Shown: positions 30,701 through 37,600 of the stretch, in pieces | Numbering within the stretch: the stretch's first letter is position 1 | Layout: each line of letters starts with the position of its first letter | From: an uncultured Clostridia bacterium | GTDB taxonomy: Bacteria; Bacillota; Clostridia; Christensenellales; UBA1242 | NCBI GenBank assembly: GCA_944376905.1 | Contig: CALWEA010000005.1 | Location: 25,943 to 89,942 of the forward strand | Direction of reading: 5' to 3' | DNA length: 64,000 nt | Program-made: the position numbers and the translations under genes | Notes under the pieces: model-generated | The model's database searches: none | Seen by the model: the letters and a program-made list of their open reading frames with translations, nothing else | What the model was told of the DNA's origin: nothing

Positions 30701-31452
30701 AACGATATTTCTTAGAAAGTTTAATTCTTGATTTAGGTGAAAAACAAGTTGATTTATCAAACAATGTTAATAATAATGTATTTAAATTGACGCCAGATAA
30801 TTATGAAAATAGTAATGAATTAGTATTTAAAGTTAATTTTGAAGAAAGATATTGGATTGATTATGTTGTCGAAAAAGGTTATGTATCAATAGATAATGAA
30901 ACTAATACTATAACAGTTATTAGAGATTTAAGTGGAACTGGAACACAAAGTGACCCTTATAAAATAAATAATATTGATGATTATGCGTTGTGGGCATTTG
31001 TAATTAATAATGGTGTTAATGTGGGTTCAGTTAATAAATTGCCTTATAATTCTTCTTCAACTTACTACGAAGTTACTGCAGAAGTTATGTTCAATTCTAG
31101 ATTTTGGACACCTATAGGAACAAAAGACAATCCATTTAACGGACAAGTTTCATTGTATGAAAATCGTATTGGTATTGTTGTTGATTATGATGATATTAGA
31201 TATCCTGAAAATGTTTTTGATTCTGAAACGATAAATGAATGGAAAGGACTTTTTGGATATCTAGGAGAAAATGCAAATATTTATGAACAAAATAGAGATT
31301 TTACATTAACTTACATTATAATTGGCGCAATTTCATTATTCTTAATAATTTTGATAGTAATTATCATTATTATTTATAAACGTAGAAAACGAATAATTGA
31401 TTCTTTGGATGAAAAAAATGTTTTCAAAGATATAGATAATAATATTCAATGA
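9724..31452 (+). CDS. Giant repeat-rich surface protein (7,242 residues)
   Basis: The start is ATG 9724, with GGAGG at 9714-9718; the upstream in-frame TTG overlaps that site. An N-terminal hydrophobic segment (about 9-32) acts as signal or anchor, followed by an acidic Asn-rich linker. Residues about 100-1300 hold some dozen InlB B-repeat-like modules, each with a GY/GW core (GYTFLGWFASF, GYYFAGWFKNV). Listeria-Bacteroides-type repeats lie near 1415-1510, 1855-1930 and 5375-5800 (GYDFAGWFVN ... YANWN), and an Ig-like module near 1515-1610. MBG/YDG-type modules (KTYDATT, LVYNGTNRL) fill about 2040-5370. More InlB-like modules run to about 7050, then a cut-short GLUG-type segment (SGTGTQSDPYKI, WTPIG), a transmembrane helix (about 7198-7219) and a basic tail KRRKR. 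There is no LPXTG. A role in adhesion or as a surface stalk is inferred. No frame break was found over 21.7 kb. Confidence 0.9.
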   Translation: MFEQKKSKIGKIFLFSIITLIVMSLGITGLFLSNKNIELNFAGKMQTDVLQESENVISEDENEYNLNNNAENDTIQSTNNIGESESNTNLNYGEVVVYSVLLNPLAENEEDRFIIREDPSISYFQTSSTSGSTTYSAVAGQTVEVYSCAQENYSFKGFYSSFDENLLNDYYAYAQLKSEENLNNPIDIEPVYPYSEMLDKIMVDNNNSQYKFTSDLTNLSEIYAVHAVPFDSAPNTYTVYACTREDNNGSWYYVRGNGEGGNISGITYYYDTNYNQIGTRSFYNKTVYTETQINSVSRGDNWTLTANVKSGWRFVGWWKNHYEYFDAGLEKLFTLSPNSTATSWNTWYNGNDEGYTRCFYYALFEKEPTRSISVYACFTNDWDSYSYNGSSGTGGYVSMNNGSDQDTVTGTFQIGESVTFKSTPTSNYTFLGYYQWKSGLKLGDLYSSSSTWTYTVPSGSGTIEIIAAFKIKPKLTTEMKTNGIYSLSINGIKSSNSSQYITSGTSVTVSISYDTTNYTFDRWQSSNTNVLANSSSTSYTFEMPNTLSITLSAYTKSKLTINAYAYYKDASHTTPTSGASGGTVKVGSSSAGASSSITVPSGKVSLVASPVTNYVFRGWYTSSAFTEDPASTKTPYTINVSANATYYALFVRQYTLTVIPGDDGIASVTPDSVTKYDYGANIPSNTVKAILAEGYSFGYWDIENASALPGFNTTTPIQSSVMTLKGDVIVTAYSQKNQYDLNVIAVFNLGNSLHLNGDQTTGGTVQIGNGSSSSASATSKVYYQDQMTISAYPAQGYYFAGWFKNVSDQSYSNNYANSGGDVTSVQTESMGIQGLTYYAVFLEYFNVSVQNGVGIVSVDSSALTNGQAYWGQVVPFNVGIESAYEWNTERGATWSVVSGTEPADFEANKLIQNASFTIKNDVTLKVDATIRQYNLYVYAYSTTNGIYANDVIGGSVQINNGEASELVSEIVDFDQTRTLIANVADGYTFLGWFASFNSANNTFGELLTTELNYTTETLQNLPSGNSLSFYAQFVKNYDLTINADDGVLSVSVISDSSTSQISSIGQTATFYFGETIKISALIDDVGYTWNAWSLAEGSTPLTGLNTNTNQEQSVQIGAGNTVLTATTTARPFTLTVHEVYESNSQINHYELDANASNVQEGEIEFGTDLESLVTVPDGFIFEGFYVSFNQGASTGNQFGDKITFTTMQAQNIVVYAKFTRQIYDIDSGEMYTNVNDNSTLIIGDEGGTISVADSLKFGYKTQIVVNPNPGFVLQGIYTTNSTSNINPTTLFIAPSSETDASLQFICETQEMGVNGLIYYAVFKRQVQTITLNEGEGTSLKITSPLESSNYYFGQTITLDVKLLEGYENLNIQINKSNDETINVPFVSTGDVVSFVVPNFDVTVNAVAKPILYQLTYDSNGGSFSNCYVSNGQAFGAVNYNSDNYSYYFDVDKTNLITDLPSINRIGYKLLSWNTQPDGNGDDYIIYNENGLEIETKIPYNQTNSLTLYAIWEIVAPIITKNDIDTSFVYDGIEHNIARITVNNFIVDKFYTYTWENQEGVTIFEETTNANSSILKLRSVNQSGIYTCVVSIEDENIASEPTTEVNVEISVKTLTFNIGTKSVVGTLSLDYESGGFTANGLVAGQSIKSGVLIFAEPTGENNQIIYSETVNKQLIQSSIVIQVVANGESSQDGFDIISNYQIQYEGQITVENRLNYVYLSVGTYERTINPSTFEDIFSSETLDGASFEMTYLVNGENGFKSITSYNGGVQSNYLARENLPNYIDINYTFLPLYFEIYKVEINGIDVEFSQPNLPTSPNSPIRIPLTEEMLSNNSQGYSLAEVKIFFTVQSLVVYEYNLLDGEIEQGYAQTFVEKGIQINGSSFVAPTPAVRNGFQFAGWFYDEQLLSAINSSWAKTGSTTIYAKWNLIILNENTDVSIIVKDDNTVIKDFDNTEDTFEKIYDAQNYILEFAVKDELYNPIAINYSAQWFKFGIDWELVSEETSLTTIKNVIDSGEYSYSLSYRFVNDNESVASQIVDVGYPNTSVQITITPYTLTADFNIVKTYDATTALPNSSYTINGLGTDSLKLLGYFASPDVNLIDNIPSPIAITFNDIQPNNVSTLTSNYTISNFNSITGIIEPYNYEISINSSELNKVYDGSKINKELTNTISWSSNPTSIIHNLTFTIISSSADVGTYKVGDVNKYLEILNNDFVVRTSEGLLVSSNNYILTLKSNVRATISPADVSIRMVSPEPLIYDGQQHTIYVQTLIGKNWVDCRDGILPEGVVSINYTSAGYQTVLFTNAGTYTISASVVTDSNHKLPDEISLSATLVIQKAELEFEFLYDNLLLTDGQQIEYPNIDIASLFSINVKNVSGTVIVPTVTKSFLLNNKPTEYVIYLGTYVINAVYPTENYALSLTSVDKVTFYIVAKAYDVSNIIFEDDSMTYEARNLAEDFVNMNLQLQDENGNAFEGLEIGEIIIDNGLESVAQNVGTYQITVKIYSKDPTKWSINGDSVTATLNITPFVITSLNSVVTAVKTYDGTTTLPTDANIQITVRSDDENPVIEILKLTGNFIDANVKLKNSNPMPIQITNVGLQDYSYYLASNYVLDSGFVCSGVINPKDVTVLLYKDFVSESINTFIQKPYTQSPATFSLYDAREDGLNLVQGLIDGHVLNGEFITSNSIITKYPYSTEQSMTNKTQLLNNLTVHNANTGEELVNCINNYNIIIKGGIEIVYVLTSVEITGLDDLTYNGLDREFGLILTTNDIINNTEIIRELTYVYDIDGGYFKDSKTNENIDFDDLNVEIKNNQIVVNSVKNAGVYEFVITANPSLYIFSETQNNIITLTKEINKAPIIFDLEEVSINYGENLEVIKSFTGQNNEIFNIKFYPTTNLLDAGVYDLSNSQIFTWTYKVNYDYTQNPESTANFDNYQPTIIGTLNVIPLEITASFEFLNLVYNGTNRLSELNSIYPKFNNGTLNLVENEQFWRTYLFEGSQTTEIKNVGNYTLILSSKNYSFTGGTSNEEYNIIEFNFEITKQNLLISLMEDGDLIKKQFNNQPQNFELNSTNQLFVLGTVNGEMIVATFTTLGADVGRYVFADDTSNGITYAKIEVREANGLSVIQNGENNYNITFEGGIEIVYVSTVVEFDVKGDTYTGSNIQIDVILTTDARFIGGDITTKTLSYSYSGNKLLDGITRIPTEDLQLIINYSSEAIGSVENTVIKNAGEYTFILNSSNYSYTLGSLVNDEFNPANNNILTSEIFTVNPKNITLTLGEPSSPGIISIIYKDELSHKQIFDTTVTGTGEIFNLIFVNSETKNLNVGKYDIADYVTMENVQHNPDGTPSTAEFYNYNITIDGTLIVNARQVNVESSFEDLVYNGKDRLNEIKNKALLLSFEYQSTILKLTEGVDYNISYFAILDDVDTSINDINLIKNAGQYKVVISSANYSFVNGEFDSIEQINTISLEFQILKAELSILLFDDNSLPQEEKILIEKPYVAQVINFEINKTNYMDYTSGVVENEYLTAMFTTTGSELGDYLYTDSKLVLQNGLQGIKLFDNNGIETTSNYNLYEQNLLVANISGGIKIVENKVETTFNNLQNLTYNNQNKEFSITLTKTVLIDDMYATITYELTYDNNTNLLIVDDPELENIFTLEIYFNKDEAIFNAENLLSGSSAVVKNAGYYKLILISNSENGEWLFGSSGVDDNKSSYTFQVKKYNITDLDLGNQQIDYSNVFATNKQVEYFNEIFTLNIIWTETSTFDVGNYSFANMPLEKCNFDNNTFANNYEVTGFVGTLIIQPKAIDVKLYFNNQEYDIESNAPVYSGQNTNFVTNLSFKFYDNDSELNLNNNFENNFKFNNNVVTSITNAGEYTANLSSINYKFINGNDALNVGEVNTITLSFEVLKTDLQINLIENSDNIKKQFNNKVATFEISASDLEQQNKYVAGTVGGETISVSFETNDTIVGTYNVFPNQNLGEESPNINVLNLIVYQSNATTEIINGYNNYNIIFNGGIDIVYITSSVDFNFLNIDGKPLDLNNLYYIGQNYQFEIEITTDYSLIGGEPNKTVVLVYDNLTSSFKNKITDEILLIEDLSIDITYGDAHEISSTIKNAGQYQLTLISSNFMFLFEESLTGNSLSQNIEIKKTSIQFNINQEISFGDALRFPQIFNKSFDLYEGGSVSESFNLIFENANTTTLSAGTYTNTTVPNVSSIYSNYEHNEDGAISTALFSNYEISISDSSTLTVNPRQLTVDTSVLDELNLVYNGQNRLAELDALVKQFKFKFGEQDWELTTGTGTVDDDYYVEYYSVDKTNDEEHLISGDNLIKNAGTYIIKLISNNYKFSGDNVSNSVVSGNSNWIKFEFDISKANLTINLTENDEFVKTAFRNQPVIFSIDKSNQENFVTFNPVTNEYIEISFITSGADEGLYEYGGLDNSIVVEGNIKIKNASNDEILEEINFETNTTLTNYNYTISGGIEIVKNLTTVTYTNLKTNLPITDLSQEIYSGQITNFKITLTWEDVDGSSKRADYGYDNLSGQLVDFNTLIPVDAEFLKLAISYIPANSDPETTSALPVNEIKNAGTYKLLLISENNSYTFVNGETYGNTHELTYIITPFEVVVDLGQQNITYLDNFFYIYPDAVDGVNNEKLSLIFSYTTENFNAGSYEFSSQDDFPDGILCSLNPDETSTGSLTNYTFNIIGLLTINPLEINISSFSISDKTYDANDWIVRLNEVDFLEYSIDIDGESAVAYIIKGEDYQVEFYKDTTLVSQIINAGVYKVKILSQNYKFIGGTSSNSINSITFEFKILQKELTVEYNGLSLNNDYQLVYNATEQNPLFENYTILGIFDADLSTTNTSYSYYSIDNLQGLEQVGVLVGTTIKNANNYFAVLTVDNPNYKIAESDAKIKVIISPYTITADDLLPLISAGMFSKYYGAEDPNLVVELEIFENSGEFIKVLFSREEGENIGFYKLTTPISIDVSNSDIIKQNYQITIESVQTFEDKTTGGFEIKKYDGVLIIKQKNDITLTYNSQQYNEIDFVDYLVNFDVVDINDNILPINQYKIENAIFKFILNGVEQSHIKNVGLYSLKLDETSASTSTHSGIQFENNDYNFIIEPKTLQIDTTGVEISRQYDGTTSAPIDGILSLNGVENSDINKVSLKGIFVNEIQQEQRNVGEYYIKLQLSAGVDGDETSNYILDLSSIFTGKITPCEIVIKNQSIEDFNKIYDRNSTFLSYNIMKLSIETVDGSKVFEDVGLSGMYCKNIDGEYVPTVDVSGNIIIRFNTSNTNFKVVLIDGQEYLGAITPKSISLDKSSVLTKIFDNTTSLDISKLSLNANDIFDEDKNYVEIASANFAGSSVGTHEIRIILKGEKANNYVVKSVLGTITEQIITLKFNYGDEIGVYEFAFVDDAQTINKGLDNLSVFFNTKVSDVSNGTIKLPLPTRTGYDFAGWFVNSSYTESFTDNTLLGSSQATSLETLKANNYVLNLYANWNIQSYELNIEVQTESSSSNAYEVSVVGGTYVMNGEKIEQTNKTFILEYYSSIEFTFDANEHYTFSGIFNIRDELLNIQNPYTIEHLTENQNFVFKFDVERLTIKLNINTLYQDEKVTGFENTIWQVDETNSYEYHASIKYNQEFDLVSKLNRLGYEFLGWASTLENANNGLVEFSSEKNNLTQIATINTTLYAVWEVISYKIYLDFNEGILDEDENYDEIQTDLNGQFIYVNYNSQFENLPKLIKRGFVLSDWTLKQGNNILILNVNNGTTFKFENNSQINETQPFILLANWSEGENIISVNYGLDTSKYEENNLSYSEYENALSMYFVVGNAQQQNYQNGKEIVIETNQFIKFIPQLNNDYYEFLGWYVDGQPLENNKNTIIDGVVYQISNWQLTINKILWGSDKPNIELKYQPKTVEIIVNSYNNNFGSVELISGIYTDSQSNKTYTLTGTSVQLLYIVKTGYELKDSLQNSITGVENIVETTVESGQIVKLDNFNDKQILVDIQFIEKAYPININIIGENVGIEELTYKIDNGDYQILEIVDSNASFDVRTGNVIELKLTILYGYENVKDWTINDSNISGVRIEKTNSYIENDKQIVVYTISNFTQSFDINIDISKQLFDVVANIVHLVNGNYAIQSTSENVVNINLNNDNVNKAPYNSEVNFVATPFVDTLNIDGKNININKYIFVGWHERIDKNGYITWNLISEQENYPLTVTGNKTLYAVFELEKFDINYSLNIENSGSIVSAQGNAITKQTVSYGNEFPNEIFARLNSGYVLDKWEINYLYEDADLTSSTKTFESVNSLKPENIGVVCSNIEITLFVKTVDVKINLNAVFDEDFVENLEDKISIQYEQQNGIFIEINTQTTQILNIKAEAKQQGYVFKEWIYKKADGSYAVSGVDYELISSSQILINQANKTKVVGSNLQIKFVNTSEFLEYEIYACFERDIHEVRALLYIEEENLAGNEIGGQFKAQSSGGLESVTSFKMNSKTEDTFSLQFLVLAGYYFDLDVEKPFEIVTEGGEQVQVNFTKLSLDEIDVGYETKWELTIENITRDTTIYIYLQREETTLYFYNRTFTSTGSVGEYVETPIVGTVKFGTSVINLDDNSILVPTQLSYDFKGWSISPDYINLIIDASGKIVGEIWKMYDKEMNLYAVWEIKKVQLNVKISPQSALINLDYYPELFNNIYNNAPLYSSDENAYYFVIGSIFGISSPKVYDKYKLLEYKVLLKNTATNSFEWQTITVVSGVTEYSKTLFEIDNFNNFVYSTATNYNQLGNVEDGTIYIELVYGLEIVIENANLYSTNRVSVIGGEAKFDGVYSSGIFKINTESELSKQTVVAIPANGYKLDHWVISGEIVYPNSNSLVVEIDENLSIKAVFVGEEIQVVCIDGEHGIANEITGGNLAEKNGVKVYHVGDILTLSATPNVGYNFNNSWTHPTSGTFTSNTYTIVYTDLTLGTVNLKPLFEEKIVDVSFQIEGSKGVVLANTGLSTSVNNGIVTYKYRIKYFSDIEVTLQPNERYFLESLILDLGEKQVDLSNNVNNNVFKLTPDNYENSNELVFKVNFEERYWIDYVVEKGYVSIDNETNTITVIRDLSGTGTQSDPYKINNIDDYALWAFVINNGVNVGSVNKLPYNSSSTYYEVTAEVMFNSRFWTPIGTKDNPFNGQVSLYENRIGIVVDYDDIRYPENVFDSETINEWKGLFGYLGENANIYEQNRDFTLTYIIIGAISLFLIILIVIIIIIYKRRKRIIDSLDEKNVFKDIDNNIQ
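17899..24100 (+). repeat. Five ~1.2-1.4 kb super-repeats inside the giant gene
   Basis: A four-module unit recurs. A starts with GGIEIVYVxTxVEF and a TYxG box. B is an ILxLGxxxIxY segment. C carries SFxxLVYNGxxRLxEL. D is of the type LxIxLxENxDxIKKQFNNQ. Units begin at 17899, 19108, 20443, 21727 and 23107, that is 403, 445, 428 and 460 codons apart. The fifth unit loses its D module and diverges. The copies differ strongly at DNA level, so they are old duplications. Confidence 0.8.
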
Positions 31453-31511
31453 AAGATTAAATAATAAATAATGAAAAATAAAATACTTCTTTTGACTTGT
31501 AATTATAAAAA

Positions 31512-31549
31512 ATAAAGAACTTACATAAAATAAGTTCTTTATTTTTTTT
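31512..31549. terminator. Bidirectional terminator between the two giant genes
   Basis: ATAAAGAACTTA (31512-31523) pairs with TAAGTTCTTTAT (31531-31542). T-rich runs follow on both strands, so it serves both convergent genes. Confidence 0.88.
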
Positions 31550-31669
31550 ATTTATTTAATAAATTAAATTAAAAATTATATTTCTTTTATTTAAAATGTA
31601 ATGTATTTTTTATAAATTATTAGAATGCTACAAAGAATAAAATTAAATTTAATATTGTATTTTTTTAAA

Positions 31670-34600
31670 TTATTTTATTTTCATCTTTTTACGAAGAAGT
31701 ATAATAACAACAGTTAATCCAACAACAAATACAACACTAACAACAATTATAATAATTGAAAAAGTATTAAGAGGGTCTTGTTTGATAACTTTATAACTAT
31801 ACAAAACTTTTCCTGATTCAGTTAAAACTTGAACAAAATAAGTTCCTGCATTTTCTATTTGCATATTAACATTATAATCATTTAAAGAATTCAAATATTC
31901 TTGATTAATTTTTATACGATGATTATTATCAAATTTAACTTCACATTCTCCAAGATTGCTATAAAGTGTGTAAGCATTAAAACTGATGGAGATAGGGTCG
32001 GTTGTTTTAGTTCCTTCTTCAACAGAAATTTTTATAGGAACTTCGTTTGTGTCTTTTATAACAAAATTAAATTTAAATTCTTGTCCAGCAATACCAACAT
32101 TTGTTCTAATAGTTATTTCATAATCTCCAGCACCTGTTATTTCGTCATAAACTGATATTAAAACATTAGTCAAATATCTAACAATTATTTTATTATTATT
32201 ATCATCTTCAATTACATAGGAATTAAAATCAAAATAAGGACTCAAATCAAGAACTTTTCCATCTTTTACAATAGAAGTTATCTCATAGTTTGCGAAAGGA
32301 CTATATTCAAAAGTCCATCGACCTTCTGTTGAACTTATAATTGTAAAAGAATATTCTTGTTGTCTAACATTAAAGCCATTTATAACAGCGGAAAAAGAAA
32401 CAGTATAATATCCAGATTGGTCAATTATAAACTCACCAGTTGTTGCATCTTTTTTAACATTGGCAGTGTAATCACTACCATTTCTTATAACGTTAATACT
32501 TGGTTTTCCACCAACATCATAAAGAGAGTCTAAACTTTTTGGCAAACTAATAGTAACACTATCATTATAAACACCATTTTCAATAGGATTGGAATTGTTT
32601 ATATTGAAAGCAACGCCATTAATATAAGTTAGGGTATAAGTTTTACTATTGTATCCATAAACATTATCAATAAATGTATGAGTATTACCTGCAAGGTCAG
32701 AGAATGATATAACATAAGTTCCGCTTTCTGTTAAAGTTATACTATTAGTGTTGTTGTTTACAATATTTTTTATAGGATTATATTCAAGCCCTGATTCACC
32801 ATAGTAAACATGAACATCAATTTGATTTGCTTTAATTCCAAAAAATGAATTATAAACTATTGTTAAACTATCAAAATCTTGATTATCAGTAGTAACAATT
32901 ACTTGTGAAGATATACCGCTTAATTGTTCTTGTCTACCATCAGCAGAAGTATAGTAAAAAGAATTAGCGGTTATAAGATTTTCTGTGTGGACATAAGTAA
33001 TTGCAATCGTTTTTTGATAATAATTTATAGAAGTACTAGAAGAGTGATAATTACTAATTTGATAAAATTTTGTAACTGTTCCGCTGTTGTTATAAGTAAA
33101 GTCTAATTCAAATGCTTCAATATCTTGTTCTTCGTTTGTACTAATTTTATATTGTTCTGTATTAACGAGATAATGATTTGAGTAGAAATTGCCGTTATAT
33201 TCAAAAACTTTGCCCGTACTTTCTTTTATTTCCCAAGTTCCAGTTTCAGGATTATAAACAGTAACGTTAAAAAATTCATTACTAGATTCATTTATTATAA
33301 AACCTTGCGTTTTTAGGAGAACAAATTCTCCACCAATATTTAAATAAGTTCTAATAATATAATTGCCAGCAATATTAATAACAGTTCCACTTTCTATATC
33401 TGTTTCTTCAGAGTTTTCATATTGCATAGTTATTTTAGATTCAAACATAAAGTTATTATCGTAATCTAGTTGTCCAAAACGAATAGTTAATTGTCCAGAA
33501 AAAATAGTATTGCCATTAAATAAATCGTTAGTTTTGTCTTCATTATTTTTATCAAAAAGCATAATACTTGGATTAATATTATTAATCAAAATTCTATCTT
33601 GATGGACATTTTTTATGTCTAAGGCAACAGAAGGATTTTCATTAACATTAACTAGTGTTATTTCATATTTAACAGCATTGCCAGCAAAATTGTTAAGACC
33701 TAAAATATTTTCTTGTGCTTTTAAAGTAATGTAATTGATAGAGTTAGAAATTCGACTAGTATGACATTCATAATATCCATTTACAATACCATTTGAAACA
33801 AGATTTCCATATTGAGTTGTTGATGTTCCTGAGTCAAATTTTTGCCATAAAAAGGTATCTGTTGCGGGGTCATAAGTTAGAAACATAACATTTATATAAA
33901 CATAATAATCAACATTACTATAATAATATGTTAAATCACTTATACCAACGTTCCAAAGATTGCTAACGCCATCATCTTCCAGAACAGAAATTGTTGCAAC
34001 ATCTCCAACAATTTTATCTTCTATAATTGGTTCTCCACAAGTGTGATAAAAAACATAATTAACACCAAAATTGTCAGTAAATATATATTTATAAGCAACT
34101 TTGGGTTCTAAAATGTGGAAAGAATATGAAATATTATTGGATAAAGAGGAAGTAAATTCAACAAAACTGTTACTGGTAAAATTATCTGTTTGGTCATAAA
34201 TGCTAATATATCTTGAACTTTCCCATGAATAAATTTGAATTGATTTTAAAACAACATTTATGCCATTAGTGTAATTAACACCATAAATTTTCAATCCTTC
34301 AAAATCTGTTGTTGCACTAAATTGAAGAACTTCATCAGTTACATTAATATTAATAGGGTAGTGTAAATTTTTTGAACTGTCAACAAGAATAAGATTTTGA
34401 ACAGAACGAGAAGCAGTAAAGGATAGAATTTCATCAATAGAAACAGTTTGAGGTGAAGTTGATATGTCGGACCAATTTGAAATATTGTAAAAAGTATTAT
34501 TTTCCAATTCAGGACTAGACATATAAGTTGTTCCGTTAACGCTTAATATTTGCCAAGGATAATTATATAAATTAATTTCAGTTGCTTCAAAACTACCTTT

Positions 34601-37600
34601 TGCATAAACTTCATAAGGATTTAAAGACAAATTTCCATATCTTATAGAGTTAAGTTTATTCATATCTGTTTCAGGTTTGTTATAATATAAAACAACATCA
34701 TCTTGTTCCATTGGTTTTGTGAAATATATAAGATAAATTGTTAAATTGCCTGCTAAATCTTGTTCAATAATTTCATAATATTTTCCTGCTTGAAGATGTT
34801 CTGTTGAAATTTGTAAAGTGTGAGTTGCAAACGCATTTTTCGCACTTGCAATAGTACTAACAACTAAACTTTCGCCAGAAGTTTGTTCTTTTGCATAGTA
34901 ATAGTAGCCTTCAGTATAAAATCCGTTAACAGCATTTTGTTTGTTAAAGTATTTGACTAAATTTTCATTAGATAATTCAACAGCGAAACTATAATAAGCC
35001 AAACTTCCAGTTGTTGTTGGTGCGTTATATTGTTTTAGAGAATTAGTTATATTATTATTTTCATCTAAATACAAGCGAGAAAGCCCTGCAACTGAAACAC
35101 CATTTATTGAAGTTGTTTGTATTAATTGATTAAGAACAGTTGTTGGTGCTTCTTTGTCAATATAAAGCGCTTTCGTTATTTGTGCATTAGGATTATTAGC
35201 GACATCACCTTCATATTGCATATAAACATAAAGAATAGTTCCACTTGTTAATTTTGAAATATCAAGAGTAAAACTTTTTTTCAGACCATCAACAACAATA
35301 TCGCCAGTATCTCCTTCATTTCCACTTCCAACATTAATAGATTGAGGGGTAGGATTAACATTAGTCCACCATTTAATACCAGCAGAGCGACCGTTATTGC
35401 CAGATGTATCAATTTTAGCCATATATTTATCGCTAGGGTCAGTCCAAGAAATTGTTATGGTTGAGTTATCATTAGTATAAGAAATTTTATAAGAATTACC
35501 ATTAATAAGTCCATCAACACTTTCAAGCGTATTATTTTGAGAATCAATAAAATTAAAATCAGGTGCTTGTGTAACAATTCTAAAAATGTATGTTAATGAA
35601 TTTCTTAAATTAGGGAAAGAGTTTCCATTTGCATAATTTTGAGTAACAGTAACGAAATAATAGCCCGAATCTCTAAATAAATTACTAACATAAAAACCGT
35701 CTAAATTTGTTAAAGAACTATTGTATACATTACTTCGTATTCCATTTAATTCTTGAGAGAAGTCAATATTAACGGATAAATCAAAACTAGTGTTAGTTAT
35801 ATAAGATAAATTTTGATTAAAGCCAAAATCTTCAGTTGTGTAGGTTCCTTCACCAAAGTAAGAAACCCCCAAAATTGATTTAACCATATTATTATCAATA
35901 GAGTATCTATTCAAATAGTAATGTTCACTATCAGAAGTTGTTGTGTAAAAATATTTTAAAACATCAAAATTTTTAAAAATATTATTTTGAATATAACCAT
36001 ATTTAGCAATAGGAACATAATTAACAAGAGGTAGTTTGTTAGATTGGAATAATTCACTATCAGTATAATAAGCCATATAAAGATTTTCGAAAGAAATTTC
36101 TCCAACGTAACCATCTAAAACATTAACATGAATATTTCCTCCTATAACACTTTTATTAGAGCCGTCATTTAGAGGAGAGGAAACAATATTTTGACGGTCA
36201 ACAATAAAGATGTTTTCTCTATGCATAAAGTCGTATTCATCAACATTAGCATTACTTTCCTCTGTGTAACTTCTAACTATAACATATTTACCGTCGGCAG
36301 TTTGATAACCGCTTCCTGAAAGATACTGAGGATTCAAATTAAAAGCTTGATATCCAGCGAAATCACCGTTTTCAATCAAAACCGTTAAATCTTTTCCAGA
36401 TTCTAAATCAAAAATAACAGTTTCTATAGCATTGTCGCTTAATTTGTAAACATTATCTTGAATAATAAAAGGATAATAATAAACAACAACTTTGCTAACA
36501 TTTATTAAACTGGAAGGAGAGGCAACAAATAGATAAGTTAATAAATTAACATTACCATTAAGAGTTGTTCCAGTACTGTAAAAATATTTACTTCTAGTAT
36601 CTAGAGTTGAATTATAAGTTTCAAAATTTTCATTATAAGAATAACTATCAGTAAAACCGGCTTGTAAGAGATTAGCGGATGTGTAATTTAGATTTGTGTA
36701 ATCATTAGAACTACTGTTTGAATTATTAAAAACAACATCGGCTCGTGCGGCGTCAGAAGTCATTGTTATAGAATAATTTTTACTAGCAAAATTAGCGAAA
36801 TCACTTTGATTTAAAGAATTAGCAGTATTGAAATATAAATTACTTTCGTCAATCAAATATAAAACATAAGTTATTTCATTAACAATTACAACACCATTAA
36901 CATTTTTAATCATTTTAATATCATAAGTTGTTTGATTGTTTATTTTGTTATAAGTTGTTCCTTCTTGAACGTATGCAACAGAACTTATTTCAGGAGCAAA
37001 ATAAAGTTCTCCGCTATCATAAGTACTAAGAAAAATATCATTATCATTAACATCATAATATTTTTGACTTATAACATCTTTAACCCAACTATCTGCTATT
37101 TCGGAAATTTTGGAAGTGTTAATATTAAGTTTAATAAGTTTATAGAGTCCCCATTGCAAAGTAGTATCGGCGGAAACAACATTATATTTTTGTATGGTTT
37201 GATAAGTTGACGAACTTGTTGATAATTGCCAAATATTTATTTCAGTTTTGTCAATACAAAAAGTTATATATTGCCAGTTGCCAGCGGAATCTGTCAAATA
37301 AATAATATAAAAGCCCTGTTCACTAAAAACATAATTTTGTGTTAAAAGAGTTAAGTTCGCAGAATTGTAATATCTTGCCTGAGCAAGAGTTTGATTTATG
37401 TTGTATTCTAAAGAATAATTTGTTGGTATTGCCTTGTCGAATTGAAACTGTGAAGCCAGTGGGGTGGAGTAGCCAGTATTTTTAAATGGAATAAATTTGT
37501 AGAAAGCCTTACTACTAGCCCCGCTTGCCTTTTCTTTCCATTGAACTGTAACAGAGGAACTTGTAAAGAAATCAACAGCCTGTCCTTTAACAAAATATTG

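Noticed and set aside
31300..31452. LPXTG-type sorting signal at the end of the giant protein
   Set aside because: The C-terminus has a membrane helix and basic tail but no LPxTG-like motif before it. The same holds for the 2,618-residue protein.
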